31,768 nt of DNA, taken from NCBI GenBank assembly GCA_910584945.1, contig CAJUDY010000043.1:1-31768 (forward strand), read 5' to 3'. Of the stretch, positions 7,983 to 16,132 are shown piece by piece. This stretch comes from an uncultured Lachnospiraceae bacterium. Lineage in GTDB: Bacteria; Bacillota; Clostridia; Lachnospirales; Lachnospiraceae. A model generated the notes under the pieces. That model was not told the origin of the DNA and did not search any database. It was given only the letters and a program-made list of their open reading frames with translations. Within the stretch, counting starts at the first letter, position 1, and each line of letters opens with the position of its first letter. A program made the position numbers and the translations under genes.

Positions 7983-9899
7983 ATGCGGTATGGATTTGTG
8001 AAGACGGCGGCGCTGGCGCCCAAGATCGAAGTGGCGGATACGGAGCACAACGCGAAGGAGATCATTCGTCTGATGAGGGAGGCCTGGGAAGAAGGGGCCA
8101 GGATTCTCGTATTTCCGGAGCTTTGTATTACTGGGTATACCTGCGGAGACCTTTTTTTACAGGAGCTTCTTCTGCGCAGCGCGAAGGAAGCGCTTCTTAA
8201 GATCGTGGAAGAAAGTAAAGGAATGGATGGGCTGTTCTTTGTGGGACTTCCCTTGGAAGTGGAAGGAAAGCTCTATAATGTTGCGGCAGGCTATTCCGAC
8301 GGGAAGCTGTTGGGTCTGGTGCCGAAGAGCTGTATTCCGAATTACAGCGAGTTCTATGAGGCGCGGCATTTTGTCAAAGGCCCGGAGGAATACCGGTTTG
8401 TCGACTGGAAGGGATGCAAAGTCCCCTTTGGGACCCGGGTACTCTTCTCCTGCAAGGATATGCCTGGGCTTCTGGTGGCCGCTGAGATTTGTGAAGACGT
8501 ATGGGCGCCGGACCCGCCCAGCGTGCGTCATGCCCTCCGCGGGGCGACGGTGATCGTGAATCTGTCTGCCAGCGACGAGATCACAGGGAAGGAGTCCTAT
8601 CGAAGAGAACTTCTGAAGGTTCAGTCGGGAAGGCTGGCCTGCGGCTATATTTACGCCAGCGCCGGGGAAGGAGAGTCTTCTACCGATCTGGTATTCGGCG
8701 GTCATCATCTGATCTGTGAAAATGGGACCGTGATTCGGGAGTCCCGCCGTTTTCAGAATGAGACCATCTACGGAGAGCTGGATATCGAGCGGCTGGTCGG
8801 GGAGCGCCGACGGATCTCCACTTTTCAGGCGGCAGCAGACGACTTGGATTATGTAATCATGTCCTACGGCATGAAGTCGGCGAAGGACTCCTTTGACCGC
8901 TGGATTGACAAAGCGCCCTTTGTTCCGGGAAGAAAGGAAGAGAGAGAAAAGCGCTGCGAGGAGATCTTCACGATTCAGGCCAAGGGCCTTAAGAAACGGA
9001 TGGAGCACACCCGCTGTAAAAGTGTGGTGATCGGGATCTCCGGCGGTCTGGACTCTACGCTGGCGCTTCTGGTGGCTTCCCGGGCGGCGGATGAGCTGGG
9101 CCTTTCTAGAAGCTGCATCGAGGCGGTGACCATGCCCTGCTTCGGCACGACGGACCGGACCTATCAGAATGCCTGCGAACTGACCAGGAGACTGGGCGCC
9201 TCCTTAAGAGAGGTGGACATCAAAGAAGCAGTGACCGTGCATTTCCGGGACATCGGACACGATCCCGGAAAGCAGGACGTAACCTATGAGAATTCCCAGG
9301 CAAGAGAACGGACCCAGGTGCTGATGGATATCGCCAATCAGACCGGCGGCATGGTAGTGGGAACCGGTGATATGTCGGAACTGGCTCTGGGATGGGCCAC
9401 CTACAACGGAGATCACATGTCCATGTACGGGGTGAACGCCTCGGTGCCCAAGACGCTGGTGCGCCATCTGGTCCGGTATTATGCGGATACCTGCCGGGAT
9501 GAGAAGCTATCCGAAGTGCTTCTTGATATCCTGGATACGCCGGTCAGTCCGGAGCTTCTGCCGCCCAAAGACGGAGAGATTGCCCAGAAGACCGAAGATC
9601 TGGTGGGGCCCTACGAGCTTCATGATTTTTATCTTTATTATATGCTCCGGTTTGGGTTTGCGCCGGACAAGATCTATTATCTGGCGTGCCAGGCATTTTC
9701 CGGGGAGTACGAGGACGCGGTGATCCTTCGATGGTTAAAGACCTTTTATCGGCGGTTTTTCGCTCAGCAGTTCAAGCGTTCCTGCCTGCCGGACGGACCG
9801 AAGGTGGGGACTGTGGCGGTGTCTCCCAGAGGAGATCTTCGGATGCCCAGCGACGCCAGCGCGTCCCTGTGGCTGAACTGTCTGGGAGATCTTGTATAG
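7983..9899 (+). CDS. nadE: Glutamine-dependent NAD+ synthetase
   Basis: The enzyme amidates nicotinic acid adenine dinucleotide to NAD+, taking ammonia from glutamine through an internal tunnel. It has 638 residues in two domains. The N-terminal nitrilase-like glutaminase carries the Glu46-Lys115-Cys170 triad (FPELCITGY, VPKSCIPNY, AAEICEDVW). The C-terminal synthetase domain has the PP-loop SGGLDS at 353-358 and GTGDMSELALGW. The ATG at 7983 is preferred because GGAG (7971-7974) stands 8 bases before it; an in-frame ATG at 7962 would add seven residues and overlap that site. Confidence 0.96.
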   Translation: MRYGFVKTAALAPKIEVADTEHNAKEIIRLMREAWEEGARILVFPELCITGYTCGDLFLQELLLRSAKEALLKIVEESKGMDGLFFVGLPLEVEGKLYNVAAGYSDGKLLGLVPKSCIPNYSEFYEARHFVKGPEEYRFVDWKGCKVPFGTRVLFSCKDMPGLLVAAEICEDVWAPDPPSVRHALRGATVIVNLSASDEITGKESYRRELLKVQSGRLACGYIYASAGEGESSTDLVFGGHHLICENGTVIRESRRFQNETIYGELDIERLVGERRRISTFQAAADDLDYVIMSYGMKSAKDSFDRWIDKAPFVPGRKEEREKRCEEIFTIQAKGLKKRMEHTRCKSVVIGISGGLDSTLALLVASRAADELGLSRSCIEAVTMPCFGTTDRTYQNACELTRRLGASLREVDIKEAVTVHFRDIGHDPGKQDVTYENSQARERTQVLMDIANQTGGMVVGTGDMSELALGWATYNGDHMSMYGVNASVPKTLVRHLVRYYADTCRDEKLSEVLLDILDTPVSPELLPPKDGEIAQKTEDLVGPYELHDFYLYYMLRFGFAPDKIYYLACQAFSGEYEDAVILRWLKTFYRRFFAQQFKRSCLPDGPKVGTVAVSPRGDLRMPSDASASLWLNCLGDLV

Positions 9900-9924
9900 A
9901 GCAGGGCAAAAAGGGGTAAGATAA

Positions 9925-9954
9925 GGAATTAAAACAGGCCTCATTCATATATTA
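9925..9954 (+). promoter_or_regulatory. Possible sporulation-type (sigma-G-like) promoter for sleC
   Basis: GGAATTA (9925-9931) and CATATATTA (9946-9954), about 15 bases apart, loosely resemble forespore sigma-G elements. The prediction fits the germination role of the downstream gene, but the match is loose and a vegetative promoter cannot be excluded. Confidence 0.25.
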
Positions 9955-9980
9955 TAGAAATAATAATCGAAATGAGGTCT
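9936..9980 (+). promoter_or_regulatory. Hairpin holding the sleC ribosome binding site / nadE terminator
   Basis: AGGCCTCATT (9936-9945) pairs with AATGAGGTCT (9971-9980) in a 10-base stem with one G-T wobble and a 25-base AT-rich loop, followed by TTTT. The 3' arm contains GAGG, the only plausible ribosome binding site of the next gene, 7 bases before its ATG. The stem can act as nadE terminator and could also mask translation of sleC in read-through RNA. A transcript starting in the loop would lack the 5' arm and leave the site free. Confidence 0.55.
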
Positions 9981-9984
9981 TTTT

Positions 9985-11250
9985 ATGCCAGAAAATGAGT
10001 TTGAGAATACACCTCGTCTTCCAGCCGAGGAGGGACTGCTGCAAATCCGGCTGCTGGAAGGGGGGACCATGAGGCCGGTACAGGGAGCGGAAGTGGAGAT
10101 CTCCTATGAAGGCGATCCCCAGAGCGAGATCCGGCAGTATACCACCGATGAATCGGGGATGACGGAGAAGATTATGCTTCCCGCTCCGGCGGAGATCTAC
10201 AGTACGCAGTACTCAGAGGAACAGCCCTACGCGGAGTACACCGTCCGGGCCAGAGCGAGAGGGTATGAGGATGTGGAAGTGGCGGGAACCGAAATCCTTC
10301 CGGGGGTTCTTGCCATCCAGGAGATTCATATGCCTCCGGCCAGCCCGACGGAAGAGTTTGAGCGGATCGTCATTGGACCCCATACGCTGTTTGGCACGTT
10401 CCCGCCAAAGATTGCAGAGGAAGAGATTAAGCCCACGACGGAGACCGGGGAGATTGTTCTAAGCAGGGTGGTGATTCCGGAATATGTGATCGTCCATGAC
10501 GGAGTCCCCACGGACAGCAGCGCACAGAATTACTGGGTACGTTTCAAGGATTACATTAAGAATGTGGCTTCCAGTGAGATCTATGCCACCTGGACGGACG
10601 CGGCTATCCGTGCCAACGTGCTGGCAATCATGTCCTTCGTACTGAACCGGGTCTATACAGAGTGGTACCGGAATAAGGGCTATGACTTTACCATCACGAC
10701 CTCTACGGCCTTTGATCAGAAGTGGATCTATGGGCGCAATGTCTTTCAGAGCATTTCCGACGTGGTGGATGAGATGTACGGCAACTATTTGTCCAGACCG
10801 AACGTCAAACAGCCGATTCTGACTCAGTACTGTGACGGCAGACGGGTGACCTGTCCCAACTGGATGAGTCAGTGGGGGTCTCAGAGTCTGGGAGAGCAGG
10901 GGTACTCCACCATTGAGATTCTGCGTTACTACTACGGCGACAGCATCTATATCAATACCGCGGTGGAAATCTCCGGGGTTCCCTCCTCCTGGCCGGGTTA
11001 TGAGTTGTCGGAAGGCGCCAGAGGCGCCAAAGTACAGCAGATGCAGGAGCAGTTGAATGTGATCGGAGGCGCGTATCCCGCCCTTCCAAGGATTGCGGCA
11101 GACGGGATCTTCGGGCCGGCTACAAGAGCCGCGGTGGAGAAGTTCCAGTCTATCTTCGGGCTTCCCGTCACCGGAGTGGTCAACTATCAGACCTGGTATA
11201 AGATATCGGAAATCTACGTGGGCGTGTCCAGAATTGCAGAATTAAGATGA
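9985..11250 (+). CDS. sleC: SleC-like spore cortex-lytic enzyme with SpoIID-type and PG-binding domains
   Basis: The 421-residue protein has three parts. Residues about 15-118 form a carboxypeptidase-regulatory-like beta domain, as in the SleC pro-region. Residues about 165-325 are a SpoIID/LytB-like catalytic region ending in MSQWGSQSLGEQGYSTIEIL. Residues about 342-405 are a peptidoglycan-binding type 1 domain (ARGAKVQQMQEQL, DGIFGPATRAAVEKFQ). Length and order match Clostridial SleC, which degrades spore cortex on germination after cleavage by Csp proteases. No csp gene is in the window. No signal peptide is visible, as expected for a protein packaged from inside the developing spore. The acidic residue equivalent to the SpoIID catalytic glutamate appears to be Asp205 in TWTDAAIRAN. 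Confidence 0.8.
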   Translation: MPENEFENTPRLPAEEGLLQIRLLEGGTMRPVQGAEVEISYEGDPQSEIRQYTTDESGMTEKIMLPAPAEIYSTQYSEEQPYAEYTVRARARGYEDVEVAGTEILPGVLAIQEIHMPPASPTEEFERIVIGPHTLFGTFPPKIAEEEIKPTTETGEIVLSRVVIPEYVIVHDGVPTDSSAQNYWVRFKDYIKNVASSEIYATWTDAAIRANVLAIMSFVLNRVYTEWYRNKGYDFTITTSTAFDQKWIYGRNVFQSISDVVDEMYGNYLSRPNVKQPILTQYCDGRRVTCPNWMSQWGSQSLGEQGYSTIEILRYYYGDSIYINTAVEISGVPSSWPGYELSEGARGAKVQQMQEQLNVIGGAYPALPRIAADGIFGPATRAAVEKFQSIFGLPVTGVVNYQTWYKISEIYVGVSRIAELR

Positions 11251-11257
11251 ATTAAGA

Positions 11258-11277
11258 GAAAAAGGCTTTTCTTTTTC
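11258..11277 (+). terminator. A/T-rich hairpin after sleC
   Basis: GAAAAAG (11258-11264) and CTTTTTC (11271-11277) are perfect inverted repeats around GCTTTT, starting 8 bases after the stop. The stem is weak and the T run is in the 3' arm, so termination is plausible but uncertain. Confidence 0.35.
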
Positions 11278-11289
11278 CAAAATATTGGG

Positions 11290-11295
11290 TATAAT
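11290..11295 (+). promoter_or_regulatory. Isolated -10 element upstream of mreB
   Basis: TATAAT at 11290-11295 is a perfect -10, but no good -35 lies at 16-18 bases (only TTTTCT-like sequence). If used, transcription would begin inside the 5' arm of the hairpin at 11297-11334 and give a leader of about 190 bases containing the repeat array. Confidence 0.35.
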
Positions 11296-11296
11296 G

Positions 11297-11419
11297 TAGA
11301 GTATGGAAAACACGGCAGTGTTTTCCATACTCTAACGACGGAAAAGCGCAGCTTTTCTGGAGTCTGGTGAACGATGGAAAACCGCAGCTTTTCTGGAGTC
11401 TAAAGAACGACAGAAAAAG
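11297..11419 (+). repeat. Tandem array of about 36-base hairpin units
   Basis: The first unit is a perfect 17-base-pair inverted repeat (arms 11297-11313 and 11318-11334, loop GGCA). Two further units follow with exact 36-base spacing (11334 and 11370), sharing the 18 bases GCAGCTTTTCTGGAGTCT, and a third start at 11406 is cut short after AACGACAGAAAAAGC. Each unit centres on GGAAAA-N-TTTTC, which forms a hairpin: unit 1 pairs GAAAAGC with GCTTTTC. No T-tract follows, so they are not ordinary terminators. They may form leader RNA structure for mreB or a dispersed intergenic repeat. Confidence 0.75.
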
Positions 11420-11489
11420 CAAACCAAAACGATAACGATACAAAATGCATCATTTAAATAGATAGGAAGGAACGAAAGGAGAACGTATT

Positions 11490-12497
11490 ATGGCAGGAAC
11501 AGATGTTGGAATTGATTTGGGTACCGCCAGTATTCTTGTATATATTAAAGGCAAAGGTGTGGTGTTAAAGGAGCCGTCAGTGGTGGCTTTTGACAGAGAT
11601 ACAAGCAAGATCAAGGCAATCGGTGAGGAGGCGCGTCTGATGCTGGGACGTACGCCGGGCAATATCGTCGCGGTTCGTCCTCTTCGTCAGGGGGTCATCT
11701 CCGACTATACCGTTACAGAGAAAATGCTGAAGTTTTTTATTGAGAAGGCTATCGGCAAAAAGACCTTCCGCAAACCAAAGATTGCAGTCTGTGTGCCCAG
11801 CGGCGTCACAGAGGTGGAGAAAAAGGCAGTGGAGGATGCCACCTATCAGGCAGGGGCAAGAGAAGTCTATATCATTGAGGAGCCCATCGCGGCGGCCATC
11901 GGGGCGGGGATCGATATATCCAGGCCCTGCGGCAATATGATCGTGGATATCGGCGGCGGGACCACGGACATCGCGGTGATCTCCTTAAACGGCACGGTTG
12001 TCAGCACTTCCGTCAAGATTGCGGGAGATGATTTCGACGAGGCGATTGTCCGTTATATGCGCAAGAAACATAATCTTCTGATCGGTGAGAGAACCGCGGA
12101 GGATATCAAGATAAAAGTGGGAAGCTGCTTTCCTAGAGCGGAGGTGGACAGCATCGATGTCCGCGGCCGCAACCTGGTGACTGGCCTTCCGAAGACGGTG
12201 ACCGTGACGTCCGAAGAGACGGAGGAAGCTTTGCGGGAGTCTACCGCTCAGATTGTGGAGGCGGTCCACAGCGTCTTAGAGCGCACGCCGCCGGAGCTGA
12301 CGGCGGATATCGCGGACCGGGGCATCGTGCTGACCGGAGGCGGCGCGCTGCTTCGGGGACTGGAGGAACTTCTGGAGTCCAAGACCGGGATTAACACCAT
12401 GACCGCGGAGGACCCCATGAAATGCGTGGCCATCGGGACTGGAAAATATGTAGAGGCGCTGTCCGGGAACTACTACGACGCGGAGAGCAGAAAATAG
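11490..12497 (+). CDS. mreB: MreB/Mbl family rod-shape actin homologue
   Basis: The protein forms ATP-dependent filaments under the membrane that guide lateral wall synthesis. The 335 residues show the actin-fold nucleotide motifs GIDLGTAS (phosphate 1), VDIGGGTTDIAVIS (phosphate 2) and LTGGGALLRGLEE (adenosine). The typical MreB phrases IAVCVPSGVTEVEKKAV and YIIEEPIAAAIGAG are present. It is not followed by mreC/mreD, so it may be a second copy of the Mbl or MreBH kind. AAAGGAG precedes the ATG. The region between sleC and this gene carries the hairpin repeat array. Confidence 0.93.
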   Translation: MAGTDVGIDLGTASILVYIKGKGVVLKEPSVVAFDRDTSKIKAIGEEARLMLGRTPGNIVAVRPLRQGVISDYTVTEKMLKFFIEKAIGKKTFRKPKIAVCVPSGVTEVEKKAVEDATYQAGAREVYIIEEPIAAAIGAGIDISRPCGNMIVDIGGGTTDIAVISLNGTVVSTSVKIAGDDFDEAIVRYMRKKHNLLIGERTAEDIKIKVGSCFPRAEVDSIDVRGRNLVTGLPKTVTVTSEETEEALRESTAQIVEAVHSVLERTPPELTADIADRGIVLTGGGALLRGLEELLESKTGINTMTAEDPMKCVAIGTGKYVEALSGNYYDAESRK

Positions 12498-12506
12498 TGA
12501 GAGACG

Positions 12507-12540
12507 GGTTGCCGCGATCTTTTGCGGCAGCCTCTTTGTT
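12507..12540 (+). terminator. Rho-independent terminator of mreB
   Basis: GGTTGCCGC (12507-12515) pairs with GCGGCAGCC (12524-12532) around an 8-base loop, one pair being G-T, followed by TCTTTGTTTGTT. It begins 10 bases after the mreB stop. Confidence 0.8.
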
Positions 12541-12642
12541 TGTTACTGTTCGCTTGTGACCGACAACAGAGCAGTCATGTCTGCCTCTGTGCACAGGGGA
12601 ACAAAAGGAAGCCGGCAGCTGCGATGCGGGCGCCCCGTGCGC

Positions 12643-12664
12643 GGGCAGGGAAGTATCCCTGTCC
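12643..12664 (+). other. Stable hairpin in the recD2 leader
   Basis: GGGCAGGGA (12643-12651) pairs with TCCCTGTCC (12656-12664) around AGTA with a single G-T wobble. It ends 30 bases before the recD2 start and has no T-tract. The rest of 12541-12694 holds no recognisable gene or clear promoter. Confidence 0.4.
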
Positions 12665-12694
12665 GATGGTAGAGGGGCATAAAAATGAGGGCGC

Positions 12695-14920
12695 ATGGGG
12701 AAGATGGAGATACGAAAGGGATATGTGGAGCATATTGTATTCCAGAATAAAGAGAACGGCTATACGGTGTTCCAGCTTAAGACGAACGAAGAGGAACTGA
12801 CCTGCGTGGGTACGTTCCCGATTCTGACTGAGGGAGAATTCATTAAGGTGAGCGGTTTTTTGAAGACGCATCCCCTGTATGGAGAGCAGCTTCAGGTGGA
12901 AGAACTTGCGCCTCTGGCGCCGGAGGATGAGCTGGCGGTAGAGCGGTATCTTGGCAGCGGCGCCGTCAAAGGGATTGGCGCGGCGCTGGCGGCCCGGATC
13001 GTTCGAAGATTCAAAGGAGATACTTTCCGCATCATCGAGGAAGAGCCGGAGCGTCTGGCGGAAGTGAAGGGTATCAGCGAACGGAAAGCCAGAGAGATCG
13101 GGGAGCAGCTGGAGGAGAAGCGGGAGCTTCGCCAGGCCATGATGTTCCTGACCAGATATGGGATCTCCATGTCCCTGGCGGTGAAAATCTATCAGAAATA
13201 CGGACAGAGAACCTATCAGACCCTTCAGGAGAACCCCTATCGGCTGGCGGAGGATATCTCCGGCGTAGGCTTTAAGACAGCGGATGAGATCGCGGAGCGC
13301 ATCGGCATCCACAGCGATTCGGACTATCGGATCAAGAGCGGGCTTCTGTATGTCCTGCAGCAGGTGTCCATGGAAGGGCACACCTGTCTTCCCAGGGAGC
13401 AGCTTCTTGCGAGGGCTTCCGAACTTCTGAAAGTAGAGAAGGAGGCCATCGAAGTACAGATGATGAATCTGTGCATGGACCGGAAGCTGGTGATCAAGGA
13501 GATCAGGGGTCAGGCGATGGTATACTACAGCCGGTATTACTATATGGAGCTGAATACCGCCCGGATGCTTCATGATCTGAATCTGGAATGTGAGATGGAG
13601 GAATCCGAGATTGCGAAGAAGCTGAAAAAAGTGGAGGCCCAGTCGAAGATTACCTTGGACGCCATGCAGCGCCGGGCCGTGGTGGAGGCGGTGAAGAACG
13701 GGCTTTTGATCATTACCGGAGGCCCGGGGACCGGCAAGACCACCACGATCAATGCCATCATCCGGTATTTTGAGACAGAGGAGATGGAGATCCTGCTGGC
13801 GGCGCCCACGGGGCGGGCGGCAAAACGCATGACGGAGACCACCGGTTATGAGGCGCTGACCATTCACCGGCTTCTGGAGTTGTCCGGAGATCCGGCGGCA
13901 GAGCGGGAGCAGGCGTCCTTTGAACGCAATGAGGAAAATCCGCTGGAAGCGGATGTGATCATCATCGATGAGATGTCCATGGTGGATATTTTCCTGATGT
14001 ACGCACTGCTTCGGGCAGTCAGCGTAGGGACCCGTCTGATTCTGGTGGGGGATATCAACCAGCTGCCGAGCGTAGGCCCGGGATGCGTGCTGAAGGACTT
14101 GATCACCTCAAAAGCGTATCATGTGGTAATGTTGGAAAAAATCTTCCGTCAGGCCAGTGAGAGCGATATCATCGTGAACGCTCACAAGATCAACCGGGGA
14201 GAACCGGTGGTGCTTAATAACAAAAGCCGGGATTTTTTCTTTTTGAAAAGACAGGACCCCAACCTCATTCTGCGGATCGTTCTTTCCCTGGTTCAGGAAA
14301 AGCTTCCCCGATATGTGCATGCCCGTCCTTTTGACGTCCAGGTGCTGACGCCCATGCGCAAAGGCGCTCTGGGGGTGGAGCGCCTCAACGAGGTCCTTCA
14401 GCGCTATCTGAATCCGCCCTCGGAGGAAAAGACGGAAAAAGAGACCGCAAAAGGGCTGCTGCGGGAAGGCGACAAGGTGATGCAGATCAAGAATAATTAT
14501 CAGATCGAGTGGGAGGCGAGGAACCGCTATGGGATCGCTGTGGACAAAGGAACCGGGATTTTCAACGGAGATATGGGAATGGTGACCTGCATCGATCTGT
14601 CTGCAGAGACAGTGGAAGTTCTTTTTGACGAGTATCGAACCGTGACTTATGGGTTTCCGCAGTTGGATGAACTGGAGCTTTCCTATGCAGTTACAATCCA
14701 TAAGTCTCAGGGAAGCGAGTATCCGGCGGTGGTGATCCCGCTTCTTAGCGGCCCGAGGATGCTGATGAACCGCAATCTTCTGTACACTGCCGTGACCAGA
14801 GCCCGTTCCTGTGTGACGCTGGTGGGCAGCGAAGAGACTTTTGGGATGATGATTCAGAATGACCGCGAGCAGGAGCGCTACAGCGGTCTTAGAGAGCGGA
14901 TTCTGGAGGTGGAAGGATGA
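12695..14920 (+). CDS. recD2: RecD2 family ATP-dependent 5'-3' DNA helicase
   Basis: This 741-residue superfamily 1B helicase is the long RecD form found in bacteria without a RecBC partner, with roles in replication-fork and recombination control. The N-terminal OB-like part (YVEHIVFQNKENGYTVFQL) is followed by helix-hairpin-helix repeats around 84-140. Walker A GGPGTGKTT lies at 342-350, with IIIDEMSMVD as Walker B, VGDINQLPSVGPG, and the UvrD-like C-terminal motifs TIHKSQGSEYPAV and LLYTAVTRARS. The start is uncertain between 12695 and the in-frame ATG at 12704. It overlaps the comF-family gene by four bases (ATGA), indicating coupled translation. Confidence 0.94.
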   Translation: MGKMEIRKGYVEHIVFQNKENGYTVFQLKTNEEELTCVGTFPILTEGEFIKVSGFLKTHPLYGEQLQVEELAPLAPEDELAVERYLGSGAVKGIGAALAARIVRRFKGDTFRIIEEEPERLAEVKGISERKAREIGEQLEEKRELRQAMMFLTRYGISMSLAVKIYQKYGQRTYQTLQENPYRLAEDISGVGFKTADEIAERIGIHSDSDYRIKSGLLYVLQQVSMEGHTCLPREQLLARASELLKVEKEAIEVQMMNLCMDRKLVIKEIRGQAMVYYSRYYYMELNTARMLHDLNLECEMEESEIAKKLKKVEAQSKITLDAMQRRAVVEAVKNGLLIITGGPGTGKTTTINAIIRYFETEEMEILLAAPTGRAAKRMTETTGYEALTIHRLLELSGDPAAEREQASFERNEENPLEADVIIIDEMSMVDIFLMYALLRAVSVGTRLILVGDINQLPSVGPGCVLKDLITSKAYHVVMLEKIFRQASESDIIVNAHKINRGEPVVLNNKSRDFFFLKRQDPNLILRIVLSLVQEKLPRYVHARPFDVQVLTPMRKGALGVERLNEVLQRYLNPPSEEKTEKETAKGLLREGDKVMQIKNNYQIEWEARNRYGIAVDKGTGIFNGDMGMVTCIDLSAETVEVLFDEYRTVTYGFPQLDELELSYAVTIHKSQGSEYPAVVIPLLSGPRMLMNRNLLYTAVTRARSCVTLVGSEETFGMMIQNDREQERYSGLRERILEVEG

Positions 14921-15633
14921 GAGAGATGATCCTGGACGTGGCAGGGCTTTTGTTTCCACGCAGATGCCCGGTCTGCCATGAGGCGGTGGAGGAACGGGGG
15001 GAACGGGTCTGCATGATCTGCCGGACGAAGCTTCCGTACATAAGAGAACCCGCATGCTTTCGCTGCGGAAAGCCCCTGTCGTCCGGCGAGCAGGAATACT
15101 GCCGGGACTGCAGCCGGAAGCGGCATCGGTTCGACCGGGGAGCCGCTCCCTTTGTGTATGACGAGGTCATGCGCCGGTCCATTGCAGGCTATAAGTACAG
15201 AGGCAGAAGAGAGTACGCCGGGTTTTACGCAGAAGAGATCTTAAGGAGATGCGCAGGGAAGATGCGCCTGTGGGGCGGGGAAGTTTTTGTTCCGATTCCG
15301 CTGCACCTGTCCAGAAGACGGAAGAGAGGTTATAATCAGGCGGAGCTTTTGGCGAAGGAACTGTCCAGGCGAAGCGGGATTCCCGCGGACATGGACCTTC
15401 TTTTCCGGGTTAAGAAGACCCAGGCGCAGAAGGAACTGAATGATCAGGAACGGCTGACCAATCTGAAAGAAGCCTTTTCCATTCGGAAAGGAAAAATCCC
15501 TTACAAGAACGTAATATTGGTCGATGATATTTATACGACAGGAAGCACGATGGACGCCGCCGCGGGACTTTTGAAGGAGCACGGCGTGAAGAACGTATGT
15601 TTTGTGTGCATCTGCATTGGAAAAGGATGTTGA
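14917..15633 (+). CDS. ComF family protein (phosphoribosyltransferase-like)
   Basis: The 238 residues begin with two cysteine pairs in the N-terminal zinc ribbon region (CPVC, CMIC, then CFRCGKP and CRDC). A phosphoribosyltransferase domain follows with VILVDDIYTTGSTMDAA, the PRPP-binding motif. ComF proteins (ComFC, GntX) take part in DNA uptake in competent bacteria and are often kept in non-competent ones, where their role is unclear. The start overlaps the recD2 stop as ATGA. The -35 box of the next transcription unit overlaps this gene's stop codon. Confidence 0.92.
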   Translation: MREMILDVAGLLFPRRCPVCHEAVEERGERVCMICRTKLPYIREPACFRCGKPLSSGEQEYCRDCSRKRHRFDRGAAPFVYDEVMRRSIAGYKYRGRREYAGFYAEEILRRCAGKMRLWGGEVFVPIPLHLSRRRKRGYNQAELLAKELSRRSGIPADMDLLFRVKKTQAQKELNDQERLTNLKEAFSIRKGKIPYKNVILVDDIYTTGSTMDAAAGLLKEHGVKNVCFVCICIGKGC

Positions 15634-15657
15634 ATTTCCGGGCAGTTGTGTTATACT
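15630..15657 (+). promoter_or_regulatory. Promoter for the membrane protein-cdaA-cdaR operon
   Basis: TTGAAT (15630-15635), a 16-base spacer and TATACT (15652-15657) with TG-T in front of it form an extended -10 sigma-A promoter. It covers the comF-family stop codon (15631-15633) and stands 29 bases before the ATG at 15686. Confidence 0.75.
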
Positions 15658-15685
15658 AAGGTGTATATGGGATGGAGTGCGTGAA

Positions 15686-16132
15686 ATGATAAATGAAGAA
15701 AAAGTGATACTGATGACCCGCGCCGCCTTGTTCGAGGAGAAGACGGGAAAAGAAAAACTAAAGATCAGCCGTTATTTCCGGCATGATTACATCAGCCTGC
15801 AGGTGTTGTACGGCTGGTTCTTTATGACGGTCAGCTTTGCGCTCCTGTTGGTTCTCTTTGGCGCTTGTCATATGGAATATCTGCTGGACAATCTTCATAA
15901 AATGGATTTGAAAAGCTTTGGGATGACGGTGCTGCTGCTCTATGTGCTGGCGGTAGCGGTCTATCTTAGCATTCTGTATGGTGTCTGTTCCTACCGCTAT
16001 CATGTGGCGAAGAAAAGTGTGGGGGCTTATGCACAGACGCTTCGGAAAATATCGGATATCTATGTGCGGGAGAGAAAGCGCACGGGACCCGTTATTGTGA
16101 CAGAGGAGAAAGAACATGACAGCTTTACTTGA
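15686..16132 (+). CDS. Two-helix membrane protein of unknown function
   Basis: The protein has 148 residues from the ATG at 15686, after GGAG; the longer frame from 15602 would lie upstream of the promoter and is rejected. A charged cytoplasmic-looking start of about 50 residues (MINEEKVILMTRAALFEEKTG) is followed by two transmembrane segments (FFMTVSFALLLVLFG and VLLLYVLAVAVYLSILYG) and a basic tail. I do not recognise the family. It overlaps the next membrane protein by 17 bases and shares its operon with cdaA and cdaR, so the two small membrane proteins may act with envelope or c-di-AMP functions; that is inference. Confidence 0.75.
   Translation: MINEEKVILMTRAALFEEKTGKEKLKISRYFRHDYISLQVLYGWFFMTVSFALLLVLFGACHMEYLLDNLHKMDLKSFGMTVLLLYVLAVAVYLSILYGVCSYRYHVAKKSVGAYAQTLRKISDIYVRERKRTGPVIVTEEKEHDSFT

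Noticed and set aside
11297..11419. CRISPR array reading of the 36-base repeats
   Set aside because: The units are adjacent with no unique spacers, only three copies, and no cas genes nearby.
12575..13867. A 430-codon minus-strand frame opposite recD2
   Set aside because: Histidine/leucine/glutamine-rich translation with no motifs; recD2 on the other strand has all its helicase motifs.
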